In this document: piece after piece, positions 36,751 to 47,263 of the stretch
Layout: every line of letters starts with the position of its first letter
Numbering within the stretch: position 1 is the stretch's first letter
Source: Malania oleifera
Lineage: Eukaryota > Streptophyta > Magnoliopsida > Santalales > Ximeniaceae
Reading direction: 5' to 3'
Assembly (NCBI RefSeq): GCF_029873635.1
Contig: NC_080422.1
Span: 14,787,936 to 14,851,935, forward strand
DNA length: 64,000 nucleotides
The notes under the pieces: generated by a model
Databases searched by the model: none
What the model was told of the DNA's origin: nothing
Seen by the model: the letters and a program-made list of their open reading frames with translations, nothing else
Position numbers and translations under genes: made by a program

Positions 36751-36953
36751 CATATATATATATATATATCTATAATATTTATGTATAGGAATCTCTTCAA
36801 ACTTCCACCATTAATTTCTCATATTAAATAAGGTAACCTTTTAGTTAACTCATACAACCATTAATTCATATCCTTATCATATGGGACACATTCCTTATAT
36901 GCAAGACCCACATCATTCACGTGGGACATATCCTTTGGGAGATAAATCCTACA
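36391..36953 (-). repeat. Right LTR (5' LTR) of the copia element
   Basis: 563 bp from TGTAAG to CTACA. It is longer than the left LTR mainly through an (AT)n expansion at about 36,700-36,772. Confidence 0.92.
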
Positions 36954-37001
36954 ATGTGTTCTTGGAAGGGGATGATAGGAAGGATCAGAATTTAATCATA
37001 C

Positions 37002-37232
37002 CCAGTTAAAATAATCTTCTTCAAAATTATTCTGTCTGGGTCAACACATCTCAATGATCCAACAACAACGACAGTAGGTGCGGCAGCCCCCTCTACACTC
37101 TTCGGGACTATTAAAGGAAGAGGAGAAAAAGAAATGGGAGCATAAATTGATGCTACTGAAAAATGGCCTGCATGAAGAAATCTCTTCATCTTGTGCTTGT
37201 CTGACTTGATACCGTCAGAAGAAAATATTGGC
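37002..37232 (-). pseudogene. TSR1: TSR1-like internal exon
   Basis: 231-bp minus-strand exon encoding KHKMKRFLHAGHFSVASIYA, PISFSPLPLIVPKSVEGAAA and VGSLRCVDPDRIILKKIILT. This is a strongly conserved block near the C-terminus of TSR1, a 40S ribosome-biogenesis factor. The acceptor is very good (a T-rich tract ending TTTGCAG before 37,232) and the donor is GTATGA at 37,001. Frame and conservation are intact inside the exon. Upstream exons are absent: the caulimovirid fossil starts within about 60 bp of the exon. The next exon expected downstream was not found between here and 19.6 kb. It is therefore probably a gene fragment, though the exon itself looks little decayed. Confidence 0.72.
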
Positions 37233-37858
37233 CTGCAAAGAAATGAAATGGTGAGTAACCTCAAGCCTTTAAAAATGATAAACCAAAGTTCATTGACAAT
37301 AAAAATAGATACAAATTGCAGGATCCTAAAAGGAAAGAAATGAAAAGGTTACAAAGAAAACACAAATTAAAATTTAATAGCATCAGCCAACAAAGCTATT
37401 GAACCCTTTGGAAGTCCCTGAAAAAGACTCAACCAACCAGATAATATTTAGAAAAAATTGAAAAATGATTAGCAAATTGGAATGGAAAAGATTACCAAAA
37501 CAAGATCCAAAAGAAATTTGGAAGATGTCTAGAACAGAAGCACAAGTAATTAAATAAAAAAGTTCCTTAGAAGTTAATGAAGAATATTTGGTCAAAATTA
37601 TTAACAAATCAATTTCCATAGTTACGAATGAAGCCAGACAACAGAAAAGACTTTTAAGTATAGAAGATTTAGAAGCCTTTAGGTCAAAATATGATAGGAT
37701 TCATATTGGGATGGTCCAAGTAGGATTATTTCCATTAACAAAAGCGGGTCTTAACAAGCCAGTCTGTGTCTTACTTAGAGATGCAAGATATCATGAGTTT
37801 AATGATTCCTTGTTAGGAATGTTAGAATTAAACATAACTGAAGGTCCAATCTATTTTG

Positions 37859-38240
37859 TGTTAGGAACCTGTGAGCATCCAGATCAAAGTGACACCAAGA
37901 TTTTACGTAACTTGGTCAATAACGACCTACGTCTACGGAGCACACACCAAAATTCAATATCTTGCTAGAAAATATTACAATTCTCTCTCTCTCTCTTCTT
38001 CCTCTCTGCTCTCTCTGCACTATTCTGTGCTATGTTACCACATCTTCCACAGCCCTCCTTTTATAGGCTTGGAATTTATATTACCATTAAGATAAAATTT
38101 AATCAAGAATGGAAGATACAACTGAGAGGATAATGAAGAGATAAATTGCACTAATTTCAACGCATTTTTCCAACTCATCTCCATGAATGATCCGCGTCTC
38201 CAACTCAGCTCCTAGTTGTCTTCTGGCTCCATCTCTAACA
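37859..38240 (-). repeat. Left LTR (3' LTR) of the deleted copia element
   Basis: 382 bp, TGTTAGGAACC to TCTCTAACA, with a (CT)n tract near 37,982-38,015. The polypurine tract follows on the inner side. Confidence 0.92.
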
Positions 38241-38519
38241 ATCTCCCACTTGAAGACAGAGACGCCTCCTCAGCAATTATCATTAATAAATGATGTGCTC
38301 AAAATATGTGTCTTCAAGCATAAAGACCAACTGAAGTTGAACACAACTTCAGCTTCTCTGTAGTAGCCACCTTCCTGTCTGCTCGATTTCTTCGGACTAA
38401 TATAATGGCTGTCATCTTCACAACTGGTATAAAAATGCCGGTGTAGGCAATCCTTTGCTTCTGCTCAAAGCCTTTGACTACCAACTAAGGCTTGTACCTT
38501 CTGGAGTCGTCATGCTCCT

Positions 38520-40280
38520 ATTCGATTCTGTATATCCACTTGTTGTGAAGGCCTTTAGGTAATTTCCACATTTTGTTGGAGGTGAGGGATTTCATCTCAT
38601 CCTTCATCACAAGCTCCCACTTGCTCGTATCTGCCACCTGACATGCTTCATCATAGCATTTGGGCTCTCCTCCATCTGTAGGAAGTAAGTAATCAATATA
38701 CCTTCTGTCTGATATATGGGACAGAGTAGATCTCCTAAGTTCCGGATCTTGAGTAGGAGACAGTGGTGTGACGATCTGCTCCACTGGTTCCTCCACTGAG
38801 GATTCTCGATATTCTACTGATGTGTCGCAACACATTATGAGTGGACCAATTCTAGTCCCTTCTTATTTGGAGCATGGGTGTTTATCTGGAAACTAACCCT
38901 CTTCTGTTTCCTGACTATACAATCCTCACATATGTCAACCTGCACTGACTGTAGACCACTCAATTTTTCCTTTGAGTGCATCACCCTGAGTCCCTTCTCA
39001 CTCATGTGACCAAGTCGTTGGTGCCACATGTTGTTGTCGTCATTTCCTGCAGCAACTGAAATAGATATGGAGGCATTGGAGGTTAGAAAAAGTGTTCCGC
39101 TTTTCTTACCTTTTTTTCTAACCTCGTGCAATCGTTAGTACACCCTTTGAAACTTTCCATTCATTACCAATGAATTTCGTCGTGTATCCCTCATCTTCCA
39201 GCTGACCAAATGAGATCAAATTCTTTCTCAGGTCTGGAATATAGCTGACATCCTTCAACTTCCATACTGACCCGTTTATATTGATCTTCACAACTCCCTT
39301 GTCGGTTAAGTCGCAAGATTGATCGTTGCCAAGGTACACCTTACCAAAATTACCTGGTGTGTACTCCTCTAGGCAATCTCTGCAACATGTGGCATGAAAT
39401 GAGGCTTTGGAGTCTAAGAACCAAGACTCCTGCTTGCTCTCCAAAGAGCATATCAACATCTCATCATTCTTGGAAGCAATATTTGCTTCTGTATTTGCCC
39501 TCGTCTCGAATTCTTTCTTCTGACTCCTGCACTAGTTCTTGTAATGACCAGTCTTTCCATAGTTCCAGCACTCAATAACTTTAGTGCTCTGGGAATTTGT
39601 GTCCTGAGTACCTCTGGGATTTCCGAATTTAGACCGTCTGGGCCTAGATCTACCTAGGTTGTTTGATTGTCCATGCCTGTTTCCTCTGCCTCGACTCTCC
39701 ATGTTCAAGGCTGAACTTGAATTGGAGTTATGGTTGGGCTGCATTCTTATTTCCTCCGTCAAAATCATGCTGACGACCTCATCGTATACAAGCTTCGATT
39801 TTCCTGCGGAGCTACTGATGGTAGCGACGACACCATTCCAATTTTCAGGCAACTGACTGAGAATCAGTAGAGCTCAAATCTTATTATCAAATGTTATCCC
39901 AACTGAGGCGAGTTGATCAGACAACTCATTGAAGTTATTCAGATGCCTGCTGAAACTCTCACCTACAGACATGTTCATCGTAAATAGTTTTTTCATGAGA
40001 CGTACCTTATTTGTGGCTGAAGGCTGCTCGTACATATTAGAGAGCGCATCCATCAAAAACTTGGTAGATGTTATATGCTTGATATTGAATGCCACAGATT
40101 TCGACAACGGCATTTTGATGGCTCCGAGGGCTTTTCAATCAAGCAACTCCCACTCGTCCTCGTTCATGGATGTTGGCTTACCCTTCAACAGTAAGCGTAA
40201 TTCCCTCTCAAACAAATAATCTTCTATCTGCATCTTCCAGAAACTGAAATTGTTCCCGTTTAACATTTTGGTTTTTGAGC
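38520..40280 (-). other. gag, protease and pre-integrase remains of the deleted copia element
   Basis: gag homology at about 39.85-40.25 kb (SKSVAFNIKHITSTKFLMDA; MSVGESFSRHLNNFNELSDQ) and a zinc knuckle at 39.54-39.58 kb (CWNYGKTGHYKN). Protease-like sequence lies near 39.4 kb (SWFLDSKASFHATCC) with LISFGQLEDEGYTTKF following. The GAG-pre-integrase segment lies near 39.0 kb (MWHQRLGHMSEKGLRVMHSK; CEDCIVRKQKRVSF). A short piece of the RT lead-in follows near 38.55 kb. Confidence 0.82.
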
Positions 40281-40441
40281 TCTTTTTATTCGACATATCA
40301 ATTCGATAATCTAGAGATGGAATTAGCTCAAATGGATAGCGCGGTTAGATCCGAAACAATTGAAAACCCTATAAATGGTTCAAGTCGCTCGAAAAATGGA
40401 CCCAAAACGACTCCGAAAAGCTCAATCAAAGTTTGGTCAAA

Positions 40442-40600
40442 CTTGCTGACGTGGCACTGCTGATGTGGCGCTGACGCGGCAAAGGTGGGCCCATTGATGA
40501 CGTGGCAGGGTGGGCCCATTGATAACGTGGCAGCTGACATGATAGTTCGGTTGCCGTGGCACCTCTGCTGGCGTGGCGCGTGACGTGGCGTGCGTGTTGA
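40442..40600. repeat. Cluster of ACGTGGC-like motifs in the copia leader
   Basis: Within about 150 bp of GC-rich sequence there are four exact ACGTGGC (40,449; 40,500; 40,525; 40,583) and at least four variants (ATGTGGC, ACGCGGC, CCGTGGC, GCGTGGC), often as TGACGTGGC. ACGTGGC is the core of ABRE/G-box-type sites bound by plant bZIP factors. The position is between the 5' LTR and gag. Confidence 0.8.
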
Positions 40601-40969
40601 CATAGCGCCAATCCGGAGGTGTGACTCGGGTCAGGAACTGGTCTCAGGTTACCCCGGGTCTGAGTGTCTTGCCGGTTCGGGTCGGGTAGTGGATCGGGTC
40701 GGGTCGATGTGGATCGGGCGAAGAAGACGCGTGCAACGCATGCGGCATGTGAGGGACTATTTGCTGGGTCGTGGAGAGGCGTCTTGCTCCGGCAAGGAGT
40801 GTAGGGGCGCGTGTGGCTTATACAGAACTCCGTTCGAGCTCTGGATTGCACCCTTCTCTTCGTCTCGGCGAGCTAAATGCGATGGTGGCCTCAAAACACA
40901 ATTTTAATCTACTGGACAGAGTTCTAAATTTCGGGATCACTTCCGATCTGACTTTTCTGCTCTAACCGG

Positions 40970-40981
40970 GCTCTGATACCA
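40970..40981 (-). other. Primer binding site (tRNA-iMet)
   Basis: TGGTATCAGAGC on the minus strand, two bases inside the 5' LTR. Confidence 0.92.
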
Positions 40982-40983
40982 CT

Positions 40984-41389
40984 TGTTAGGAACCTGTGAG
41001 CATCCAGATCAAAGTGACACCAAGATTTTAACGCGATTCGGTCAATAACGACCTATGTCCACGGAGCACACACCAAAATTCACTATCTCGCCGGAAAATA
41101 TTACAAATTTTTTTTTTCTCTCTCTCTTCTTCCTCTCTGCTCTCTCTGAGCTTCTCTGCTCTCTCTGCACTATTTTGTGCTATGCTACCACATCTTCCAC
41201 AGCCCTCCTTTTATAGGCTTGGAATTTATATTACAATTAAGATAAAATTTAATCAAGAATGGAAGTTACAATGAGAGGATAATGAACAGATAAATTGCAA
41301 TAATTTCAACGTGTTTTTCCAACTCATCTCCATGAATGATCCGCGTCTCCAACTCAGCTCCTGGTTGTCTTCTGGCTCCATCTCTAACA
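40984..41389 (-). repeat. Right LTR (5' LTR) of the deleted copia element
   Basis: 406 bp with the same ends as the left LTR. It is longer because of extra CT-rich sequence near 41,110-41,165. Confidence 0.92.
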
Positions 41390-42796
41390 TTTTGAATGTT
41401 ATCCAAACATTAGGGCAAATCTTCATGATGAATAAATTTACAAATTATTAACATTAGACATCCAAACAAAGAATTATAATATGGATACAAGATCATCAAA
41501 CTTAGAAATGATTTATCGAGTTTATTATAAAGTAACAACTTCAACAGTTTTTCAAATGCAATAAAAGAAAGTCCAAAAGGTGAAACTCTTTTACTTCAAG
41601 CTAATAATGAAAGAACCTCGTTGGTATCTCAACCAAAGAAACTTCTTTGGCATGAGATTCAAATTGGGGGAGAATGGGAATTTAACAATCTTAATGAAAA
41701 TATTGATGAAAAAATTCAAAGTGTTCAAAAAACAATTGCCACAAGTATTATTTAAGACCAAACTGGTAATGTTAAAATTAATTTTCAATCTTTATTAACA
41801 AGAAGTAGAAGCGTAGGACAATCCTCAAAATCAAACATAACAGAAGACTTAGGAAGAAAAAGTATTTCAAGTGTTTATACCGAACCCAATAGGTATTATA
41901 AACTTAAAGAAATAAATTTTGAACTAGAAGTTCCTCAAGGATATTACTCTGAAGAGTCTAGTTCACCAACGATGTCTCAAGCTTTAGATGAAGAATAAAG
42001 AGAAGCCTTAAAAGAAGAAGGTCAAAGAAGAAATTTATTAACCATAAATAAAAAGTTTGAACTAAATATGGAAGTCTTAAGAGAAGATTATAAGCATAAG
42101 TTAAATAAGAAAAATAAAGATGAATTTTTTAAAAAATATAACAAAGAAAAAAGAGAAAAAGGAAAGAAAGAGAAGATTGGTTAGAAGAAATGCAAAAAAC
42201 TCAGAGATATTTTATTTTTTACATATGTAAAGAATAGGCAAGCAGTGAACGTTGTTCATAATAATAAGTGGAAATTATTAAACAATAATTATGTGTCATC
42301 AACACATCCACCAAAAAATTCTTTTAAAATTCCATATAAAGGAACATAAGTTATTAAATCACCTTATAAAGAAGTTAAGAATACTAATAATGAATTTGAT
42401 CAATTAGTAAGCCAAAATAATTACGCTAATCAAATGTTACAATCACTTGCAAATCAAACAACAAGGATGGAGAATCTTTTAGAAGAAAAATTAGAATGTA
42501 AAAATTATAGTGTTTACGAAAAAGGAGAATCAAGTAAAATCAATAAACAACAACCTTTATTCAAACCTTTCTCAATACATGATATAGACTTTAAATTTGA
42601 ATCCAAAGAAGAGAAAATTATGGGAAAAATAGAAGACATGTTTAAAAAATGCAATTTAAACGTTCTAAGTAAAGAGAAAGCTATTCATAATTTAGAAAAG
42701 AATTTTAAAGAAGAAGAAAATTACAAAGTTAATAAAATAAATAATAATTCCTGGAAAAACAAAAGTCAAAGAACTTATTACGGGACTAATTTATGT

Positions 42797-42990
42797 TATT
42801 GATTACTGATTACTCATGTTTTTTTGGTTATTGGTTATTCTATTTACCGCACGTTTGGTACATGTGAATAAGAAGGAATCAGGGGAATATAATTAAATTT
42901 GTCACTTAATTTTATCATACTTACCATTCAAATTTTCCTTCCATCCATTTCGTAAAGGAGGAAGGATTATCTTGGTTATAGGTATTTGCT
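42797..42990. repeat. Dispersed repeat, copy 1
   Basis: About 190 bp beginning TGTTATTGATTACTGATTAC, with GGTTATTGGTTATTC and later ATTATCTTGGTTAT. A related copy in the same orientation lies at 43,928-44,170. Could be an old MITE or LTR piece; no termini or TSD could be fixed. Confidence 0.5.
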
Positions 42991-43927
42991 TGTAGTAGTG
43001 GTTTATCTTAAATAACCATCACCCTTTTGATTAAAGGTTAGTATTTGATTTAATTGCTTGAAAATCATGTCAATGAAAAACTATTATCAATAATTAAAGT
43101 TAATATTATCATTTATTTAATTTTCTTAAATTCTATTTTGAATTACAATATAAAGGTGGGAGCATTCACATAACCACCAAGCCCAACCCACCCAACTAAT
43201 CAAATTGCTCACCACAAAAAAATTAAAAAAATGATTTCGAAAGTATTTGAATTGGCTAATAGATTGAAAATCCATATATGCCCAACTTAATATAAAAGCT
43301 AGCTAACAAAAAATGTAAATAAATAAATAATAAGAAAAATGTGAGAGAAAGTTAAAGGCTGCATGTTACAGCCATATTCATTTTAGGTTGGACATGTGAT
43401 GTGATTAGATTAGTTAAGATTTGGTAAAATTAATTTCTTCAAATAGTAAAATCAAATCGACAACTTGATCTAACCTACACGAGCACCAATTCAAATCATT
43501 ATTAGTACTCGGCATGTGAAAAATTATGCTTTGTAATAGATGATATCAAATATATTGAACTTTAATTTCGATTTATATTCTTTATCTATTAGTGATATAA
43601 TTTTAAGGATGTAATGTATCGAAGAGAAATAATGAATAAGAAATATAAATGAAAAGAATGGTATATACCTGGTTTATTGAAGAAACCCTAACATTGAAGT
43701 TATTTGTCTTATATATACCTGGTTTATACATGTTATAATTAAATGATAATTTGTAAAGGCAAGAACATTTTTAAAATTACAAGAAAGAAAAATGTTGATA
43801 GTATTCGTATATAGTTTATTCACTAAAAGACAATTTATTTTAGTTATTTTGAGCATGACACACCTACTTCGAAGTATTTTTCATATAAATATTGATGGTC
43901 TCTTGGTGATTGGATGGTTAGATTGTG

Positions 43928-44170
43928 TTATTGATTGTTGATTACTTCTGATTTTTTGATTATTGGTTATTCCAGTTATTGCACGTCAGATACACAAGAA
44001 ATAATGGATTTGGAGGAATATAATTAAAATTTTCAGTTATTTTTATTCTATTAACCATTCAAAATTTCATTTCATTCATTTCTTACCACATTCTCTTTCA
44101 CGAATCAAACATTACGGTAGTGCTAATTTGAATAAAAGAGAAGGATTATTTTGGTTATTATGTATTTTAT
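43928..44170. repeat. Dispersed repeat, copy 2
   Basis: Related to 42,797-42,990: same order of blocks (GTTATTGATT, TTATTGGTTATTC, ATATAATTAAA, ACCATTCAAA, GAAGGATTATTTTGGTTAT) with many substitutions and some extra sequence. The shared order argues for common origin, not mere AT-richness. Confidence 0.5.
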
Positions 44171-45206
44171 CACTACTATTCCTCTCATGCCCAGCATTGT
44201 TAGCACCAAAGAATTCAAAACTACTCTTAATATAAGTTAATGATTTCACTCTTTGAACAATTTAACAAATACAAATCCTATTAATAACTATTCATTGGTA
44301 CCAAAAACTACTAGTCCTAGTTAATTTTTATTATGTTCGTTGTAATTTTTTTCTCAACTAAAAATTCACAAGACTTAACCTATGCAATGAGAAATAAACC
44401 ATTTTAGATTTCATGCCCTATTTACTAGAAATTCAATGATTAATCTCGGCATTGAATATATATTCTCAAATAATTTTATTTTTTAATTATTTAATTATTT
44501 CATTTTACCAAAGTTAATGTTACCCAATTAGTCAACATTTATATGTTTTGATGAAATAAGATGTTATTTGTAACAAATAGTTTTGTTGGTTGGTTAATTG
44601 GTTACATTTTATTCATGAAATACGCTAGATTGGTATTAGTCTGACAAAATCATTTTATTAGATCTAATGTACTTATTCGATTTAATAAGTACATTGTGTT
44701 AGAATTGAGAATATCTCATACTAGATGAAAAACATGAGTGATGGAATATAAAAGTTTTAAACTGTCATAATTGAAATATCCTCTAGAGTGTAGAAAATAT
44801 ATTTATTTTTATAATAAATATTTGTAACTATGAAAATCACAGAATATGGTTGATACTTGTATATAATTAGTGCTTATAATACCTTAAATTAATCGTAAAT
44901 TGTTAATCTGACACTATTTTGAATCTAAATTGCGTATTATTTATTATCATTACATGATTAGGTTTTTTATGAAATAAAAAATAAAATGAAAATGACATTT
45001 GTGAAAGATATATAAAATTATTAAAATTTTAAAAATAAAATCCACGCATTTGATCAACTTGGGTTTCATGGGCTTTTCACTTTTTTTTTTTTTTTTTGAC
45101 TTTTAACGGTCTTTTCTTGCCATTCGCAAGCCCCCAACTGCTCACTCCCTTGCTAGCTAAGAAAACTTTATTGCTAGAAGAACGTCGTCGTTTAAAGGAT
45201 TCTCCA
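44171..45206. other. AT-rich upstream region of the NRG2-like gene
   Basis: About 1 kb of AT-rich intergenic DNA with no reading frame of note; it includes a T homopolymer at about 45,082-45,098. It should include the distal promoter of the gene that starts at 45,487. Confidence 0.55.
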
Positions 45207-45213
45207 TATAAAA
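45207..45213 (+). promoter_or_regulatory. Candidate TATA box of the NRG2-like gene
   Basis: TATAAAA, 274 bp before the start codon, at the edge where AT-rich intergenic DNA changes to more balanced sequence. A start site about 30 bp downstream would give a 5' UTR near 250 nt. Placement is inference from motif and position only. Confidence 0.45.
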
Positions 45214-45335
45214 CGACACCGTGTCCCATTTCCTTTCCACACCGTCTTCTCCGAACAACGCCTTCCATGAAGATGCTAATAGGAAAAGCAAATTCCAGAA
45301 ATTCTCTCACACTCGGTCGAACAACGCTATTGGAT

Positions 45336-45359
45336 TCTCTCTCTCTTTCTCTCTCTCTC
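45336..45359 (+). promoter_or_regulatory. CT-rich tract in the 5' UTR
   Basis: A 24-base run of CT dinucleotides broken by one TTT. Such pyrimidine patches are common just after plant start sites and match GAGA-type sites on the other strand. It may influence transcription of the downstream gene, but this is inferred. Confidence 0.5.
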
Positions 45360-45486
45360 AATTTGGAATTGAAGTGCATAATTCTACTACTACAAGCGAA
45401 TCAAGTCATCGAAACCTGACGGAGAAGCTCACAAGGGTCTGCCACAGCCACCGCCGCCGCTAGAGCCACCGGCGTCACCGGTACTA

Positions 45487-46453
45487 ATGGGATGCACCCA
45501 GTCTAAGATCGAAAACGAAGAAGCCGTGTCCAGATGCAAGGACCGCAGGCAGTATATGAAGGGCGCCGTCTCGGCCCGCAACGCCTTCGCGGCGGCCCAC
45601 TCTGCCTACGGTATGGCCCTCAAGAACACCGGTGCCGCCCTCAGCGACTACGCCCCCGGTGAATCCCATCACCACCACCACCAATTGCCTGCCGCTGCCC
45701 CTCAGCCGCCGATGGACACCCTCATTCCGCCGCCACCTCTACCCCACTTTGGCACCCCTGCTTCCCCTGCCCCCCACATTCCCATCTCACGCGCTGTTAG
45801 TATGCCCGAAATCGCCATCACCAAACCCGACCATTTCGCCTCCTCTGAAACCATCGTGGAAGGGGACGAAGACGAGGCCGATCACGAGGGCAGCAGCAGT
45901 AGTTTGAGGAGGAGAAGCAGGGGTAGGTCTGGAAGTAAAATTAACAAGCCTCCGGAGGTTGCTGAAGACGAGGATGGCCCGCCACCGCTGCCACCGCAGC
46001 CGGATCCGGAGCTGCAGCCGCAGCGAGATCACAACCCTCCAGAGGCGTCGATGATGGAAGACTCATGGGACTACTTCTTCAATGACGATAACATGCTGAG
46101 GCCGTCGTTGGCTGAGGTGGATGAAGATAAGACTGATAGGGAAGCAATTGATCGGAAGATGTTTGAAGAAAGGTCTAAGAGAAGTGAGGCGCAGGGGCCT
46201 GAGAAGAGTGAGGTCCAGGCAGTGGAGAAGGAGGTGGAGCCATCTCCGTTGGCTCCAACTCCGCCGTCTCCAACAGCGACAGTGACAATGGGGGCGAAGA
46301 CGGTGAAGAAGGGAAAACTCGTTTCGAGTTTGGTGAAGATATTTAGTAATCTTGATGATCATTTTCTGAAGGCATCGGAAAGTGCCCATGAGGTTTCAAA
46401 GATGCTTGAGGCCAATCGGTTGCACTATCACTCTAATTTTGCTGATAATCGAG
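45487..46453 (+). CDS. NRG2-like protein (DUF630/DUF632), exon 1
   Basis: Start ATG at 45,487 opens MGCTQSKIENEEAVSRCKDR, a DUF630 N-terminus (about residues 1-60) with Gly2 for N-myristoylation and Cys3 for likely palmitoylation, which would tether the protein to membranes. A His run (HHHHH), a Pro-rich middle and acidic stretches follow. The DUF632 domain begins near residue 274 (KLVSSLVKIFSNLDDHFLKA, SEMLEAN-type helix). The family includes Arabidopsis NRG2, a positive regulator in nitrate signalling, and rice REL2, which affects leaf form; which paralogue this is cannot be told. Codons are GC-rich compared with the surroundings. The exon ends after G at 46,453 (donor GTAATC), phase 1, 322 full codons. 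The frame is open to the junction. Confidence 0.93.
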
Positions 46454-46870
46454 GTAATCTTTTATATCTAAGGTGTTTCTTTTGTGGAATGGAATGGGGA
46501 AGGAATGGGATGGATTGAAAATTTGAGCCAGAGAATGAAGAAATATAAATTTGATTCCATTCAGTACAATTCTAGTTCATTCCTATGTATCAAACATGCA
46601 ACTAATGATTTCATAAGTTGATTTGGCTTGCATAATCCCTGAATGCTACTGGGAACAACTTTAGAAATTACAGGAAGGAGAAATGGTCATGCAGTATTGT
46701 GTTGGTTAAATAGTCTGGATTAATTGATTGCACTCTGGTGTCAAATATGCAGGGATATTTTGTGAACATTATGTGTCATTTTATCTTCTTTTCCCCAAAT
46801 GAAGCTGAAGTAGTTCAGGCAGGCTATTGATTGTTAATAATGAAAAATTTCCATTCTCTTTATTTTGTAG
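46454..46870 (+). other. Intron 1 of the NRG2-like gene
   Basis: 417 bp between donor GTAATC and acceptor TTTTGTAG. Splicing here makes exon 2 continue in frame as GHIDHSARVMRVITWNRSF, the conserved order in DUF632 proteins. No repeat is visible inside. Confidence 0.9.
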
Positions 46871-47046
46871 GGCATATTGATCACTCTGCCAGAGTCATGC
46901 GTGTTATTACATGGAATCGGTCCTTTAGGGGTTTACAAAATCAAGATGATGCAAATGATGATTTTGACTCTGAAGAGCATGAAACTCATGCCACAGTGTT
47001 GGATAAACTGCTTGCATGGGAAAAAAAGCTTTATGATGAAGTGAAG
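46871..47046 (+). CDS. NRG2-like protein (DUF632), exon 2
   Basis: 176 bp encoding HIDHSARVMRVITWNRSFRG and HATVLDKLLAWEKKLYDEVK, both hallmarks of DUF632. It starts in phase 1 after TTTTGTAG and ends in phase 0 before donor GTAGGT at 47,047. The rest of the DUF632 domain, normally continuing with a basic coiled-coil region, is not in the window. The gene either resumes beyond 64,000 or has been cut by the retroelement that begins 217 bp after this exon. Confidence 0.92.
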
Positions 47047-47263
47047 GTAGGTTGCTTCTAATCCTTTGATTTCATCTGTTCATGCTTCTGCACTCATAAA
47101 GATTCTTATTACTGTAGATTCTTCAAATTAGATTGTACTTCCATTCCTGTTCTATTGCTGAATATAAGTCTCACTCAGTAAAGAGAGTTGTAGATTCGTA
47201 GAACAGGTGAAGGGCCTATACTTTCTATGTAATTTTTAAAGTGCTAGCAGCTGAAAGTCGAGG
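47047..47263 (+). other. Start of intron 2 of the NRG2-like gene
   Basis: 217 bp of ordinary intron sequence between the exon 2 donor and the outer SIRE element. If the gene is intact, this intron is at least 16.9 kb, nearly all of it retroelement. Confidence 0.8.

Larger units (their letters stand above)
27607..36953 (-). mobile_element. Ty1/copia element with nested solo LTR
   Basis: A copia element on the minus strand with LTRs at both ends, a perfect 5-bp TSD ATGTG (27,602-27,606 and 36,954-36,958), an iMet-type primer binding site and a polypurine tract (AAGTGGGAGAA on the minus strand). Order along the minus strand is a long leader with a minisatellite, gag, protease, integrase, RT, RNase H, as in copia. 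A solo gypsy LTR (29,962-32,528) splits the start of the RT region. Without the insert it is about 6.8 kb. It is broken, with roughly five or six interruptions besides the insertion. LTR divergence, by eye a few to several percent plus microsatellite length changes, suggests one to a few million years. Confidence 0.92.
37859..41389 (-). mobile_element. Internally deleted copia element, TSD TTTTG
   Basis: 3.53-kb minus-strand element with LTRs of 382 and 406 bp, a perfect TSD TTTTG (37,854-37,858 and 41,390-41,394), a perfect iMet primer binding site and a polypurine tract (CAAGTGGGAGAT on the minus strand). Between the LTRs are gag, protease and pre-integrase homology plus the start of the RT region. 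Most of integrase, RT and RNase H is absent, so it could only have moved with help from a relative. Broken, with about five interruptions. The LTRs differ by a small number of positions and a short CT-rich length change, suggesting roughly one to two million years or less. Confidence 0.9.
37290..42805 (+). mobile_element. Endogenous caulimovirid fossil (Florendovirus/Petuvirus-like), split by a copia element
   Basis: Plus-strand homology to the caulimovirid movement protein at about 37.45-37.86 kb (RQQKRLLSIEDLEAFRSKYD, RIHIGMVQVGLFPLTKAGLN, KPVCVLLRDARYHEFNDSLL). It continues beyond the copia insertion from about 41.39 kb into a lysine/asparagine-rich region with coiled-coil character up to about 42.8 kb. 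Movement proteins let plant viruses pass plasmodesmata. Only this part of the viral genome is present; no coat, protease or RT region was recognised. Broken, with several interruptions besides the 3.5-kb insertion. These viruses do not need integration, so copies like this are accidental captures. Confidence 0.8.

Noticed and set aside
40426-40907. GC-rich overlapping frames upstream of the copia gag
   Set aside because: Frames open on both strands because of GC-rich repeats. The position is the untranslated leader and there is no domain.
42797-44170. Inverted-repeat MITE spanning both copies
   Set aside because: The two copies are in the same orientation, not inverted, and no TSD was found.
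45077-45463. Frames on both strands over the NRG2-like 5' UTR
   Set aside because: They arise from the CT tract (runs of RERERE or LSLSLS). The real start at 45,487 opens the conserved MGCTQSK sequence.
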